Shown in pieces: positions 17,179 to 26,375 of a stretch of 64,000 bases of DNA (position 1 is its first letter; the number at the start of each line of letters is the position of its first letter). The stretch is from Glaciihabitans tibetensis. GTDB taxonomy: Bacteria; Actinomycetota; Actinomycetes; Actinomycetales; Microbacteriaceae. Made by a program: the position numbers and the translations under genes. The DNA is taken from positions 310,001-374,000 of the forward strand of contig NZ_PVTL01000003.1 in the NCBI RefSeq assembly GCF_003003265.1. The letters are read 5' to 3'. The notes under the pieces were generated by a model. It was not told where the DNA came from. It saw only the letters and a list, made by a program, of their open reading frames with translations, and ran no database searches.

Positions 17179-17566
17179 AGAGCAGCAGTGCCAGCAGAAG
17201 CGCGATCAGCACCAGCTGCCCGACAAATCTCGGCCAGAACGGGATCGCCAGGCGTCCGAACCGGTCGGGATGCGCCGCGGCGTGCACGTTCGCCGGAAAA
17301 ACGGCGATCAGAAACAGCACCAGCGCGATCACCGCGGCGACCCGAAACGGCGGCAGCAGCAGGCCCAGCCCGCCCGCGATCTCGCAGATCCCCGTGAACG
17401 CGACCAGGATCTGAGGGTTCGGGATGCCGCTGCGCCGAAGCGCCGGCGGGATCATCGCAGCCATCGTGCGCGCCGAACCAGGGACAAAGTGGGTGACACC
17501 CATCACGATGAACGGAGCGCCGAGGGCGAACGCCAGCACGGTCTGCACGAGCTCCGCGGTAGTCAT
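17177..17566 (-). CDS. DoxX-like membrane protein
   Basis: 129 residues from ATG 17566 with four membrane helices. GAPFIVMGVTHFVPG, FTGICEIAGGLGLLLP and NVHAAAHPDRFG are typical of the DoxX/DUF4267-like group found in many bacteria. Distant relatives take part in thiol-redox or quinone-linked functions, but no role can be assigned here. Confidence 0.75.
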   Translation of the reverse strand: MTTAELVQTVLAFALGAPFIVMGVTHFVPGSARTMAAMIPPALRRSGIPNPQILVAFTGICEIAGGLGLLLPPFRVAAVIALVLFLIAVFPANVHAAAHPDRFGRLAIPFWPRFVGQLVLIALLLALLL

Positions 17567-17686
17567 CCGACCAGTCTTACAGGCCTTTGTGCCCAATAGC
17601 TGACGGCCTCTCACCCAGAACGCCTGCACTAAAGTGGGCACGGTTGTGCATACGCGCTTCCCCTCCCAGAATGAAGGATTTGACTC

Positions 17687-19279
17687 GTGGCCAAGCCGGT
17701 TGTGCTGATTGCCGAAGAACTGTCGCCCGCTACCGTTGAGGCCCTCGGCCCCGACTTCGATGTCCGCTCCGTGGACGGCACCGACCGTTCCGCGCTGTTG
17801 GAAGCTCTGTCCCAGGCCGACGCAGTCCTGATCCGTTCCGCGACCCAGATGGACGCCGAAGCGATCTCCTCCTCCAAGACCCTCAAGGTGATCGCGCGCG
17901 CCGGTGTTGGTCTCGACAACGTTGACATCAAGGCAGCGACCGCTGCCGGCGTGATGGTCGTCAACGCCCCGACATCCAACATCATCTCCGCCGCCGAGCT
18001 GACCGTCGGTCACATCATCAGCATGGCCCGCTACATCCCGGCCGCGCACGCCAGCCTCGCCGCCGGAACCTGGAAGCGCTCCAAGTACACCGGCACCGAG
18101 CTCTATGAGAAGACCGTCGGAATCATCGGCCTCGGCCGCATCGGCGCACTGATCACCGCGCGCCTGCAGGCCTTTGGCATGAACGTCATCGCGTACGACC
18201 CCTACGTCACGAGCGCCCGTGCGCAGCAGCTCGGCGTCACGCAGGTCACCCTCGACGAGTTGCTGGCGCAGTCCGACTTCATCACCATCCACATGCCGAA
18301 AACGCCTGAGACGACCGGGATGATTTCAACCGACCAGTTCGGAATGATGAAGCCGACCGCGTTCATTGTGAACGTCGCCCGCGGCGGCCTGATCGACGAG
18401 GACGCTCTGTATGCCGCCCTCAAGACCAACCGCATCGCCGGTGCCGGTCTCGACGTGTTCGTGTCCGAGCCGCCGCTGAAGTCCCCGCTGCTGGAACTCG
18501 ACAACATCGTGCTGACCCCGCACCTCGGTGCATCCACCGATGAGGCGCAGGAGAAGGCCGGCGTCTCCGTCGCCAAGTCCGTGCGTCTCGCGCTCGGTGG
18601 TGAGCTCGTTCCGGATGCAGTGAACGTCGCCGGTGGTGTCATCGCCTCTGAGGTGCGCCCCGGCATCCCGCTGATGGAAAAGCTTGGTCAGATCTTCTCG
18701 ACCCTCGCCAGCAGCCCGCTGGTCAGCGTCGACGTGGTCATCAGCGGTGAGATCGCGGCCCTCGACGTCAGCGTGCTCAAGCTCGCTGCGCTCAAGGGCA
18801 TCTTCACCAACGTCGTCAGCGAGTCCGTCAGCTACGTCAACGCGCCGCTGCTGGCCGAACAGCGTGGTGTGGCCGTGCGTCTGATCACCGAGTCCGAGAG
18901 TGAGGAGTACCGCAACCTGCTCACGATTCGCGGTGCGGGAAGCGGCGGCGAGCAGATCTCCGTTTCCGGAACGCTGACCGGACCGAAGCAGACGGAGAAG
19001 ATCGTCGCGATCAACGGCTACGACGTTGAGGTTCCCATCTCGGAGCACCACATCGTCATGATCTACACGGATCGCCCCGGCATCGTCGCCCTCTACGGCA
19101 AGGAGTTCGGCGACGCGTCGATCAACATCGCTGGCATGCAGGTCGCGCGCCGCGCCGCCGGCGGCCAGGCGCTCAGCGTGCTGACCGTCGATTCGCCGGT
19201 ACCCGAGGCGCTGCTGGAGAAGGTGCGCGTCGCGATCGACGCCGACCTACTCCGCGAGATCGACATCACCGAGGGGTAA
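17687..19279 (+). CDS. serA: D-3-phosphoglycerate dehydrogenase
   Basis: 530 residues from GTG 17687, with AAGGA about 10 bases upstream. It is the long actinobacterial form: substrate and NAD-binding domains (VGIIGLGRIGALI, NVARGGLIDEDAL, TPHLGASTDEAQ), an intervening ASB domain (about 320-450) and a C-terminal ACT domain (about 455-530, IVMIYTDRPGIVALYG). It catalyses the first step of serine synthesis and is usually serine-inhibited through ACT and ASB. Confidence 0.97.
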   Translation: MAKPVVLIAEELSPATVEALGPDFDVRSVDGTDRSALLEALSQADAVLIRSATQMDAEAISSSKTLKVIARAGVGLDNVDIKAATAAGVMVVNAPTSNIISAAELTVGHIISMARYIPAAHASLAAGTWKRSKYTGTELYEKTVGIIGLGRIGALITARLQAFGMNVIAYDPYVTSARAQQLGVTQVTLDELLAQSDFITIHMPKTPETTGMISTDQFGMMKPTAFIVNVARGGLIDEDALYAALKTNRIAGAGLDVFVSEPPLKSPLLELDNIVLTPHLGASTDEAQEKAGVSVAKSVRLALGGELVPDAVNVAGGVIASEVRPGIPLMEKLGQIFSTLASSPLVSVDVVISGEIAALDVSVLKLAALKGIFTNVVSESVSYVNAPLLAEQRGVAVRLITESESEEYRNLLTIRGAGSGGEQISVSGTLTGPKQTEKIVAINGYDVEVPISEHHIVMIYTDRPGIVALYGKEFGDASINIAGMQVARRAAGGQALSVLTVDSPVPEALLEKVRVAIDADLLREIDITEG

Positions 19280-19322
19280 GGCAGTAAGCGGGCCCGCGGG
19301 CATGCTGCACGAACGAAAGTGA

Positions 19323-19350
19323 AAGAGCCCGGCGCACGCGCCGGGCTCTT
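19323..19350 (+). terminator. Rho-independent terminator after serA
   Basis: A perfect 12-bp stem (AAGAGCCCGGCG / CGCCGGGCTCTT) with a 4-base loop lies 44 bp after the serA stop, ending in TT. It is the strongest hairpin of this region. Confidence 0.8.
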
Positions 19351-19467
19351 GTGCGTGGCCCAGAAATCACCCGAAAAGTACCACTCGGTCTCCCTATCCC
19401 TCTCCGTGAGGGATCGAGATACTGAGGCATGGCGCGCACTGGACCCGGGCTCCGACGGAGCACACGG

Positions 19468-21114
19468 ATGCAGAGACCCCTCGCGGGACTCACCGCGCGG
19501 AACGCAGCCGGCGAGGCGATCGCGGGGGTGACCCTGCTTGCGATCGCGGTGCCACTCAACATTGGGTACGCGCAGATCGCGGGACTCCCGCCTACCGCCG
19601 GGCTGTACGCCCTGGTGGTGCCGGCCGTCGTTTATGCGCTGTTGGTGTCGTCGCGGCAGGTCGTCGCGTCGCCGGATGCGGCAGCGGCAGCGCTCGTCGC
19701 TTCCTCCATCGGGGGTCTCGCCGTCGCTGGTAGTGCCAGCTACCTCACCATGGCCTTCGCGCAGGCCATCATCTGCGGTGTGCTCTTTGCCCTCGCGGCG
19801 GTGTTCAAACTGGGCTTTTTGGCCAATTTTCTCTCGAAGCCGATCCTCATCGGATTCGTCGCCGGGCTTGCGTTCGACATTCTGATCAGCCAGCTGGCCA
19901 AGATGCTCGGGGTGAAGATCGATTCCGGCGGCGAATTCGTCGATAAGGTCAGCGGTTTGATCTCGGGTCTGCCGACGACCAACTGCTGGTCGGTGCTGAT
20001 CGCGGCCAGCGCAGTCGTCGTTCTCCTGGCTGGCCGCCGCCTGGCTCGCGCGGTTCCGTGGGCGCTCATCGTGCTGGTCGGCGCGACGGTGATCGTGGTG
20101 ACCACGGGGCTTCAGGAGCAGGGTGTGTCCGTGCTGGGACCAGTCGAGGCCGGTGCGCCGAGCCTTACCTGGCCCATGCTCGACTGGCTTACCTGGCTCG
20201 CACTCGTGCCCTCGGCGATCGCGTTGACCATGGTGACGGTGGCCGAGGGCCTGCTGGTTGCCCGCAGCTACGGCGAAAAACGCGGGTACTCCACGCGACC
20301 CAACCGCGACCTGCTCGCGTTCGGTGCCGCGAACGTTGCGGCGGGCGCGACGGGCGGTTTCGCGGTCGGTTCGTCGACGTCGCGCACGGCCGCGATGGAC
20401 CAGGCCGGCTCGCGCACCCAGCTACCGTCACTGGTGGCCGCGGTCGGGACGCTCCTCCTGCTGCTGTTCGGCACCGCCCTGCTCGAGAACATCCCGTCAC
20501 CGGCCATCGGCGCCATTGTCGGGGTCGCGATCCTGCCACTTCTGGGCATCCGCGACTTTCGGCTGCTGTGGCGACAGGACCGGTTCGAGTTCATCATCGG
20601 GGCTGTCTGTTTTCTCGCCACACTCTTCATCGGCGCCATCCCCGGGATAGTCATCTCGTTCGTCCTCGCCTTGATCAATCTTGCGAAGCGCGCCTCAACG
20701 CCAGCAATTGATGTGCTCGCCGCCGACGACAACCCCTCCTCGTCGCTTCTGGATTCGGCTCCGTCCGGAACGGCCACGGCACCGGGCGTTCTCGTCATCC
20801 GCATGGCCGCCCCGCTGTTCTTCGCCAACGGCTCGGTCTTCTCCGACGCGGTAAAACGCGCCGTCTCGGCGACCCCCGATGTGAAGTACGTCGTCGTCGA
20901 CCTCGAAGCAGTCACCGACATCGACGTCACTGGTGCCGAGGCGTTCGCCGCGTTGAAAGCGTGGTTGGCAGAGCGTGCAGTTTCCCTCGCCTACAGTCGG
21001 CCGCGCCAGCAGATCGTCGAGCGCATGCGTGCGCTCGAGCTGGTTACCACCGAGACGGTATACCCGACGAACCGCGCAGCTACTGCAGCCCTCACTTCGA
21101 GGAGCGGCGAGTAA
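19468..21114 (+). CDS. SulP-family anion transporter with STAS domain
   Basis: 548 residues from ATG 19468 (GGAG 7 bases upstream); ATG 19429 would add 13 residues. Ten or more membrane helices begin at GVTLLAIAVPLNIGYAQIAG, the SulP entry signature. VASPDAAAAALVA and GGFAVGSSTSRTAAMDQAGS match transmembrane cores of sulfate/bicarbonate/dicarboxylate carriers. A cytoplasmic STAS domain (about 440-545) ends the protein. The transported anion cannot be read from sequence. A second SulP gene closes the window. Confidence 0.9.
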   Translation: MQRPLAGLTARNAAGEAIAGVTLLAIAVPLNIGYAQIAGLPPTAGLYALVVPAVVYALLVSSRQVVASPDAAAAALVASSIGGLAVAGSASYLTMAFAQAIICGVLFALAAVFKLGFLANFLSKPILIGFVAGLAFDILISQLAKMLGVKIDSGGEFVDKVSGLISGLPTTNCWSVLIAASAVVVLLAGRRLARAVPWALIVLVGATVIVVTTGLQEQGVSVLGPVEAGAPSLTWPMLDWLTWLALVPSAIALTMVTVAEGLLVARSYGEKRGYSTRPNRDLLAFGAANVAAGATGGFAVGSSTSRTAAMDQAGSRTQLPSLVAAVGTLLLLLFGTALLENIPSPAIGAIVGVAILPLLGIRDFRLLWRQDRFEFIIGAVCFLATLFIGAIPGIVISFVLALINLAKRASTPAIDVLAADDNPSSSLLDSAPSGTATAPGVLVIRMAAPLFFANGSVFSDAVKRAVSATPDVKYVVVDLEAVTDIDVTGAEAFAALKAWLAERAVSLAYSRPRQQIVERMRALELVTTETVYPTNRAATAALTSRSGE

Positions 21115-21142
21115 CGCTTCACCAAGCGGTGATTAAAGAGTG

Positions 21143-21173
21143 CAGGGCCGCCGCCACGATGGCGACGACCCTG
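21143..21173. terminator. Imperfect hairpin between convergent genes
   Basis: CAGGGCCGCCGCCA pairs, with two mismatches, with TGGCGACGACCCTG between the convergent SulP and DUF6458 genes. Position suggests a shared terminator, but no T-run is present. Confidence 0.35.
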
Positions 21174-21217
21174 CGGTGCTGAAGCGGTTTGGGTTGGCTT
21201 GGGGATGCTTGCGGAAG

Positions 21218-21475
21218 CTACAGGATCTCGTCGGGCGTCGCGGTCGTACGACGCTCGGTCACGGCTTCGCCGTTGGCGCCGACCCCCGACCGCACGGTGG
21301 TGGTCGACTGGCGCTTGCGTGCCGCAAGCACGAGGCCGATGACGAAGATGACGGCACCTGCGGCCATCAGGAGATAGCCAACGAGGTTGAGATCAATCCA
21401 CGCCACTTCGAGCTGAAGTGCAAACGCGAGAATTGCCCCAACCACGAACAAAAAGATTCCGGATCCGATACTCAT
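21218..21475 (-). CDS. DUF6458-like small membrane protein
   Basis: 85 residues from ATG 21475. MSIGSGIFLFVVGAILAFAL followed by a second helix and a basic tail matches a small two-helix protein common in actinobacteria. No function is known. Confidence 0.75.
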   Translation of the reverse strand: MSIGSGIFLFVVGAILAFALQLEVAWIDLNLVGYLLMAAGAVIFVIGLVLAARKRQSTTTVRSGVGANGEAVTERRTTATPDEIL

Positions 21476-21545
21476 GGCCGTCAGTCTAGTAGCAGACATT
21501 GGCGTACGTGCCCCCAAACAGGGGGCCGATTGCAACCGGCGGCGC

Positions 21546-22955
21546 TCAGGCCGTGGCGCCGGGCGATGCTGGTTCCGTTTCGAGTGGGTGCGCACCCCGA
21601 ATGGTGTTGTTGGGGTCGAGGGCGAACTTGATAGCACGCAGTTGCTCGAGCGTCGCGGCATCCCACATTTCATCGGGCTCTGCGGTCGTCTCGCGGAAGT
21701 TGCTGTACGTCCAGGCGGCCGCCCACGGGCGGAGCGCCTCGCGCACAGATGCGACAGCACCCGCAACGACCGTCGCCGCCTCGGCCGACGGGACGACGCC
21801 GGCGGAGTAGACGACGAAGTTGCCCGCGAGGTGAGTGAGGGCGCCACCGGCCGGATCGGCCACGCCGAGGGCACCGCCGAGGTGGTGGATGTCGACCACG
21901 AGCAGGGCACCCGCGGGGTCACCGGCTGCTGAGTCGAGAAGTGCGTCGACCACCGCGGTGTCGAGAGTGGTGATCGAGATGCCGTCGCCGATGGCCGGAA
22001 CGGGAAACGTGGGGTCCATGTGGATCTCGGCGAGGCTCGCCGCGGGAATACGCGAGAACGTGTCGATCGAGGCCACCATGGCGCGCAGCGGCTTTAGGAG
22101 CGCTTCCGCTTCGCTGTCGGGCGCATCGATCGCTCCGTCGACTCCCACAAAAGACTGTCCGCGAAGGAGCTCGGGAACCTCGGGAAGCGGACGGAACCGC
22201 AGGATTCGCGCGCAGGTCGTCGCACGATTGTCGAGCCGGTCGGTCCACGCGGCGTACTCGTCGAGCACCTCGCGCGCCCGGTCGACCGGAAACAGCAGCA
22301 TTCCCGCGTAGATGTCGGTCAGCGGAAACACGCTGAATTCCAGTGCCGTGACGATGCCAAAGCTGCCGCCGCCGCCACGAACCGCCCAGAACAGGTCGGG
22401 GTGCTCGTTCGCGGTGGCTCGCACCGTGTCCCCGCTGGCGAGCACCATTTCGACGGCGGTCACCGCAGAAGAGGCGAGGCCCCGCGACCGTGACAGCCAG
22501 CTGCACCCACCGCCGAGGGTGTAGCCAACAACGCCGACGTCGGGGGATGACCCGGCCAGAGCCACAAGGCCGGCCGGAGCCAACATCGCGCTCACCAATC
22601 CCCAGGTCGCCCCCGCGCCCACCCGCACCGTGCGGGCACGTTCATCGAGGGCGATGGTGTCGAGGTTGCTGGTGCGAATCAGGATCGTGTCCGACAGGTC
22701 GCCGACGGCCATGGCGAGGTGGCCGGTGGACTGGGCCGTGACGCGAACGTCTGTCTCGGTCGCGAAGCGCACCACGGCGCTGATGTCCGCAGCATCCTCC
22801 GCGAAAACCACGGCCACCGGACGTTGGTCGGCCGCGAGGTTCCAGACGGTTCGGGCGGCGTCCCACCCCGCGTCGTTTGGTGTGACGAGCGTGCCGACGA
22901 GGTCGAAGTCGAGTTCCTCGAGAGTGGTGATGCTGTTGATATCTGGGTCGGACAT
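21546..22955 (-). CDS. FAD-dependent oxidoreductase with C-terminal BBE motif
   Basis: 469 residues from ATG 22955 (AGGGAG just upstream). FAD-binding-4 (PCMH) domain: VRVTAQSTGH (the His aligns with the 8-alpha-linked flavin His of the family) and GYTLGGGCSW. The C-terminal NPNNTIRG (here LDPNNTIRGAH) is the berberine-bridge-enzyme motif. Such enzymes oxidise alcohols, sugars or amides with O2. The context gives no substrate. Confidence 0.85.
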   Translation of the reverse strand: MSDPDINSITTLEELDFDLVGTLVTPNDAGWDAARTVWNLAADQRPVAVVFAEDAADISAVVRFATETDVRVTAQSTGHLAMAVGDLSDTILIRTSNLDTIALDERARTVRVGAGATWGLVSAMLAPAGLVALAGSSPDVGVVGYTLGGGCSWLSRSRGLASSAVTAVEMVLASGDTVRATANEHPDLFWAVRGGGGSFGIVTALEFSVFPLTDIYAGMLLFPVDRAREVLDEYAAWTDRLDNRATTCARILRFRPLPEVPELLRGQSFVGVDGAIDAPDSEAEALLKPLRAMVASIDTFSRIPAASLAEIHMDPTFPVPAIGDGISITTLDTAVVDALLDSAAGDPAGALLVVDIHHLGGALGVADPAGGALTHLAGNFVVYSAGVVPSAEAATVVAGAVASVREALRPWAAAWTYSNFRETTAEPDEMWDAATLEQLRAIKFALDPNNTIRGAHPLETEPASPGATA

Positions 22956-23165
22956 GGCTGCTCCCTGCGCTCGCATTAGTGAGGTGGCGACGGCGCGGAT
23001 GGCGCACACCGAGGTCTGCTTCCACGATGCTCCCGACGGAGGGGCAAAGGCCATCCCTATCGGTGAGGGTGCGCGAAATTGTACGATCCCTCAGCTCCCG
23101 GTGTTCCCCACTCCCGGCAGTGTCGGCCGAACGGGCAACAGCGCCTGCGGCAGTACCCTGTTTGC

Positions 23166-24218
23166 ATGCCTAGAATCGTCAGTCTTGCTCTTCTCCCCGG
23201 CGACGGGATCGGTCCGGAGGTTGTCACCGAGGCCGTGCGCGTGCTCCACGCCGCAGCCCCCGCCGACACCACGTTCGAGACCACCGAATACCCGTTCGGC
23301 GCGACCCACTACCTGGCGACCGGCTCCATCCTCACCGACGAAGACATCACCACGCTCCGCACCCACGACGCGATTCTGCTCGGCGCGGTCGGCGGCGACC
23401 CCCGGGACCCGCGCCTGTCCGGCGGGATCATTGAGCGGGGGATGCTGCTGAAGCTACGTTTCGCGCTGGACCACTACGTGAACCTCCGCCCCACCGTGCT
23501 GCTGCCCGGAGTCGCGTCGCCCCTTGCTGCGCCCGGCGAAATCGACTTCGTCGTAGTGCGCGAGGGCACCGAGGGTCCCTACGTGGGCAACGGAGGGTCG
23601 ATCCGGGTGGGTACCCCGCACGAGATCGCCAACGAGGTGAGCATCAACACTGCGCACGGGGTCGACCGCCTGGTTCGGTTCGCGTTCGAGACGGCGATGA
23701 AGCGTCGCAAAAAGCTGACCCTCGTGCACAAGACAAACGTGCTCACCTACGCCGGCGGCCTGTGGCAACGCACCGTCGACCGCATCGCCCTCGAGTTCGG
23801 CGAGGTAAGCGTGGATTACCTCCACGTGGATGCCGCAACTATCTTCCTCGTCACAAATCCGGGTAGATTTGACGTAGTCGTCACGGACAACCTCTTTGGC
23901 GACATCCTCACCGATCTTGCTGGCGCGATCAGCGGCGGCATCGGCCTGGCGGCTTCGGGCAATATTAATCCCGAGGGCGCCTTTCCCAGCATGTTTGAGC
24001 CGGTTCACGGATCCGCGCCCGACATCGCGGGACAACAGAAAGCCGATCCCACCGCGGCGATCCTTTCGGTCGCGATGCTTTTCGATTTCCTCGGATTTGG
24101 TGATGCCGCGGCCCGTGTTCAGGCGGCGGTGACCGCCGACGTGGCATCCCGCACATCCGAACCCCGCAGCACGGCGAGTATCGGCGACGCGATCGTCGCC
24201 CAACTGGCCGCACAGTAA
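23166..24218 (+). CDS. leuB: 3-isopropylmalate dehydrogenase
   Basis: 350 residues from ATG 23166. [32 protein letters not shown] and [14 protein letters not shown] are diagnostic of LeuB. It oxidatively decarboxylates 3-isopropylmalate in leucine synthesis. ilvE follows 41 bp downstream, giving a leucine/branched-chain unit. Confidence 0.95.
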   Translation: MPRIVSLALLPGDGIGPEVVTEAVRVLHAAAPADTTFETTEYPFGATHYLATGSILTDEDITTLRTHDAILLGAVGGDPRDPRLSGGIIERGMLLKLRFALDHYVNLRPTVLLPGVASPLAAPGEIDFVVVREGTEGPYVGNGGSIRVGTPHEIANEVSINTAHGVDRLVRFAFETAMKRRKKLTLVHKTNVLTYAGGLWQRTVDRIALEFGEVSVDYLHVDAATIFLVTNPGRFDVVVTDNLFGDILTDLAGAISGGIGLAASGNINPEGAFPSMFEPVHGSAPDIAGQQKADPTAAILSVAMLFDFLGFGDAAARVQAAVTADVASRTSEPRSTASIGDAIVAQLAAQ

Positions 24219-24259
24219 CCACCAGCGCACCTCTATATTCGACGAAAGACTCCACGAAG

Positions 24260-25372
24260 ATGACGATCCAGCTTCCGATGGCCCAGAAGGACCTCACGTT
24301 CAGCGTTGCCCGCAACGAGAACCCCAAGAGTGTCGAGCAGCGCGAGGCGGTCCTCGCCAACCCCGGCTTCGGCAACCACTTCACTGACCACATGGTCGAC
24401 ATCTGCTGGTCCGAGCACGGCGGATGGCACCGCCCGCGGGTGCAGCCCTACGGCCCCATCCCGATGGACCCCGCGGCCGCCGTTCTGCACTACGCCCAGG
24501 AGATCTTCGAAGGCCTCAAGGCCTACCGTCACGCCGACGGGTCGATCTGGTCGTTCCGTCCGGAGGCCAACGCCGCGCGAATGCAGCGTTCGGCGAGACG
24601 CCTCGCCCTGCCCGAGCTGCCCACCGAGTACTTCCTCGAGTCGCTGAAGCAGATCATCGCCGTCGACGCCGACTGGGTTCCGTCGGGCGGCGAGACCAGT
24701 CTCTACCTGCGCCCCTTCATGTTCGCCAAGGAGGCGTTCCTCGGCGTTCGTCCCGCGGCGAAGGTGGCCTACTACGTCATCGCGAGCCCCGCCGGCGCCT
24801 ACTTCAGCGGCGGAGTCACGCCAGTCTCGATCTGGCTGTCTGAGACGCACTCGCGCGCGGGCGTTGGCGGAACGGGAGCGGCGAAGACCGGTGGCAACTA
24901 CGCGTCCTCGCTGATCGCCCAGGCCGAGGCCTACGAGAACGGCTGTGACCAGGTGCTGTTCCTCGACTCGGTCGAGCACAAGTACGTGGAAGAGCTCGGC
25001 GGAATGAACGTGGTGCTCGTCTACAAAAACGGCACCATCGTCACCCCGAAGTCCGACAGCATCCTCGAGGGTGTCACCCGCGAATCACTGCTGCAGCTGG
25101 CGGCCGACCGTGGCCTCACGGTGGAACACCGCCCGGTCACGATGGACGAGTGGCGCGAGGGCGTCGAGTCCGGCGAGATCACGGAGATGTTCGCCTGCGG
25201 CACCGCGGCGATCGTCACGCCCATCGCCCAGGTCAAGGGAGCCAACTTCACGATCGGTTCCGCCGATGCTCCGGCCGGCGAGCTCACGATGTCGCTGCGC
25301 AAGGAGCTCACCGACATTCAGTACGGACGCATCGCGGACCCGCACGGCTGGATGATGCGCCTCGACGGATAA
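24260..25372 (+). CDS. ilvE: Branched-chain amino-acid aminotransferase
   Basis: 370 residues, class IV PLP enzyme. The PLP lysine is in GAAKTGGNYASSL, and YAQEIFEGLKAY and EMFACGTAAIVTPI are conserved. It catalyses the last step of Leu, Ile and Val synthesis. It lies between leuB and the FAH-family gene (9-bp gap), likely one operon. Confidence 0.96.
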   Translation: MTIQLPMAQKDLTFSVARNENPKSVEQREAVLANPGFGNHFTDHMVDICWSEHGGWHRPRVQPYGPIPMDPAAAVLHYAQEIFEGLKAYRHADGSIWSFRPEANAARMQRSARRLALPELPTEYFLESLKQIIAVDADWVPSGGETSLYLRPFMFAKEAFLGVRPAAKVAYYVIASPAGAYFSGGVTPVSIWLSETHSRAGVGGTGAAKTGGNYASSLIAQAEAYENGCDQVLFLDSVEHKYVEELGGMNVVLVYKNGTIVTPKSDSILEGVTRESLLQLAADRGLTVEHRPVTMDEWREGVESGEITEMFACGTAAIVTPIAQVKGANFTIGSADAPAGELTMSLRKELTDIQYGRIADPHGWMMRLDG

Positions 25373-25381
25373 GCTACTCAG

Positions 25382-26218
25382 GTGAAGATCGCGCGCTTTA
25401 GTACCGAAGGTGACCCCCGCTACGGAATTGTCGACGGAGACGACCTCGTCGTCCTGTCCGGTGACCCGATGTTCAGCGGATTCGATACAACGGGGGAGCG
25501 GGTCGCCCTCGACGGCGTGAAGCTGCTGGCACCCGTCATCCCGCGATCCAAAGTGGTCTGCGTCGGCTTGAACTACCGAGACAGCGCGCCAGTCGAGAGC
25601 GCCGATTCCGACTCTGCTGGCTCACCGAAGGCAGAAGAGGGGGACGAGGCGGATGTCACGGCCGCACCCGATGGCGGACCCGCGACCCCACTGCTGTTCC
25701 TCAAGCCGAACACCGCGATCGTGGGCCCCGGCGACACCATCCAGATTCCCCCGGTCGAGGGCCGGGTTGTGCACGAGGGCGAACTCGCCATTGTCATTGG
25801 CCGCGTCGCCAAGCAGGTCAAGGCCGCCGACTACGCCGACTACGTGTTCGGCTACACCATCGCCAACGACGTCTCGGCCCGCGACGTAATGTTCTCCGAC
25901 GGCCAGTGGGCCCGGGCGAAGGGGTACGACACGTTCTGCCCGATCGGCCCCGTGATCGAGACGGAGCTGGACATCAGTGCGCTCGAGATCCAGACCTACG
26001 TCGACGGAGAACCGCGCCGCAACGGCAACACCCGCGACATGATCCACTCGATTCCCGAGATCATCGCATTCGCCTCGGACGTGTGGACGCTGCTGCCCGG
26101 CGACATCATCCTCACCGGAACGCCCGCGGGGCTCGGCGGCTTTGTGGATGGCCAGACCATCGACATCACCATTGAGGGCATCGGCACGCTGAGCAACCCG
26201 GCCCGCAACCGCGGCTAG
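25382..26218 (+). CDS. Fumarylacetoacetate-hydrolase-family protein with altered lid and acidic insertion
   Basis: 278 residues from GTG 25382. The FAH core is intact: metal-binding HEGELAIVIG, NDVSARDVMFSDGQW and ILTGTPAGLG. Just after GLNYRD the usual His of the NYxDHxxE lid dyad is Ser. About 25 acidic low-complexity residues (VESADSDSAGSPKAEEGDEA and more) are inserted before PLLFLKPNT. Family members hydrolyse or decarboxylate beta-diketo acids using that His-Glu pair, so activity may be changed. The gene is the third of leuB-ilvE-FAH. Confidence 0.88.
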   Translation: MKIARFSTEGDPRYGIVDGDDLVVLSGDPMFSGFDTTGERVALDGVKLLAPVIPRSKVVCVGLNYRDSAPVESADSDSAGSPKAEEGDEADVTAAPDGGPATPLLFLKPNTAIVGPGDTIQIPPVEGRVVHEGELAIVIGRVAKQVKAADYADYVFGYTIANDVSARDVMFSDGQWARAKGYDTFCPIGPVIETELDISALEIQTYVDGEPRRNGNTRDMIHSIPEIIAFASDVWTLLPGDIILTGTPAGLGGFVDGQTIDITIEGIGTLSNPARNRG

Positions 26219-26288
26219 TTCGCCGCACCCGTGAGTCGCCCGTGGCGCAGCTGGGTCGTCGAGACATCCGCCACGCACGGGAGAACAT

Positions 26289-26375
26289 CGTGACGTCCAC
26301 CTGGCGCGAGGCCACGTCGTGACGTCCACCTGGCGCGGGGCCACGTCGTGACGTCCACCTGGCGCGGGGCGATTC
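26289..26375. repeat. Three 29-bp tandem repeats containing the yeiH start codon
   Basis: Units begin CGTGACGTCCACCTGGCGCG at 26289, 26318 and 26347, exactly 29 bp apart. The third copy supplies the GTG and first codons of the following transporter gene. Each unit carries an equivalent GTG, in a different reading frame. Confidence 0.85.
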
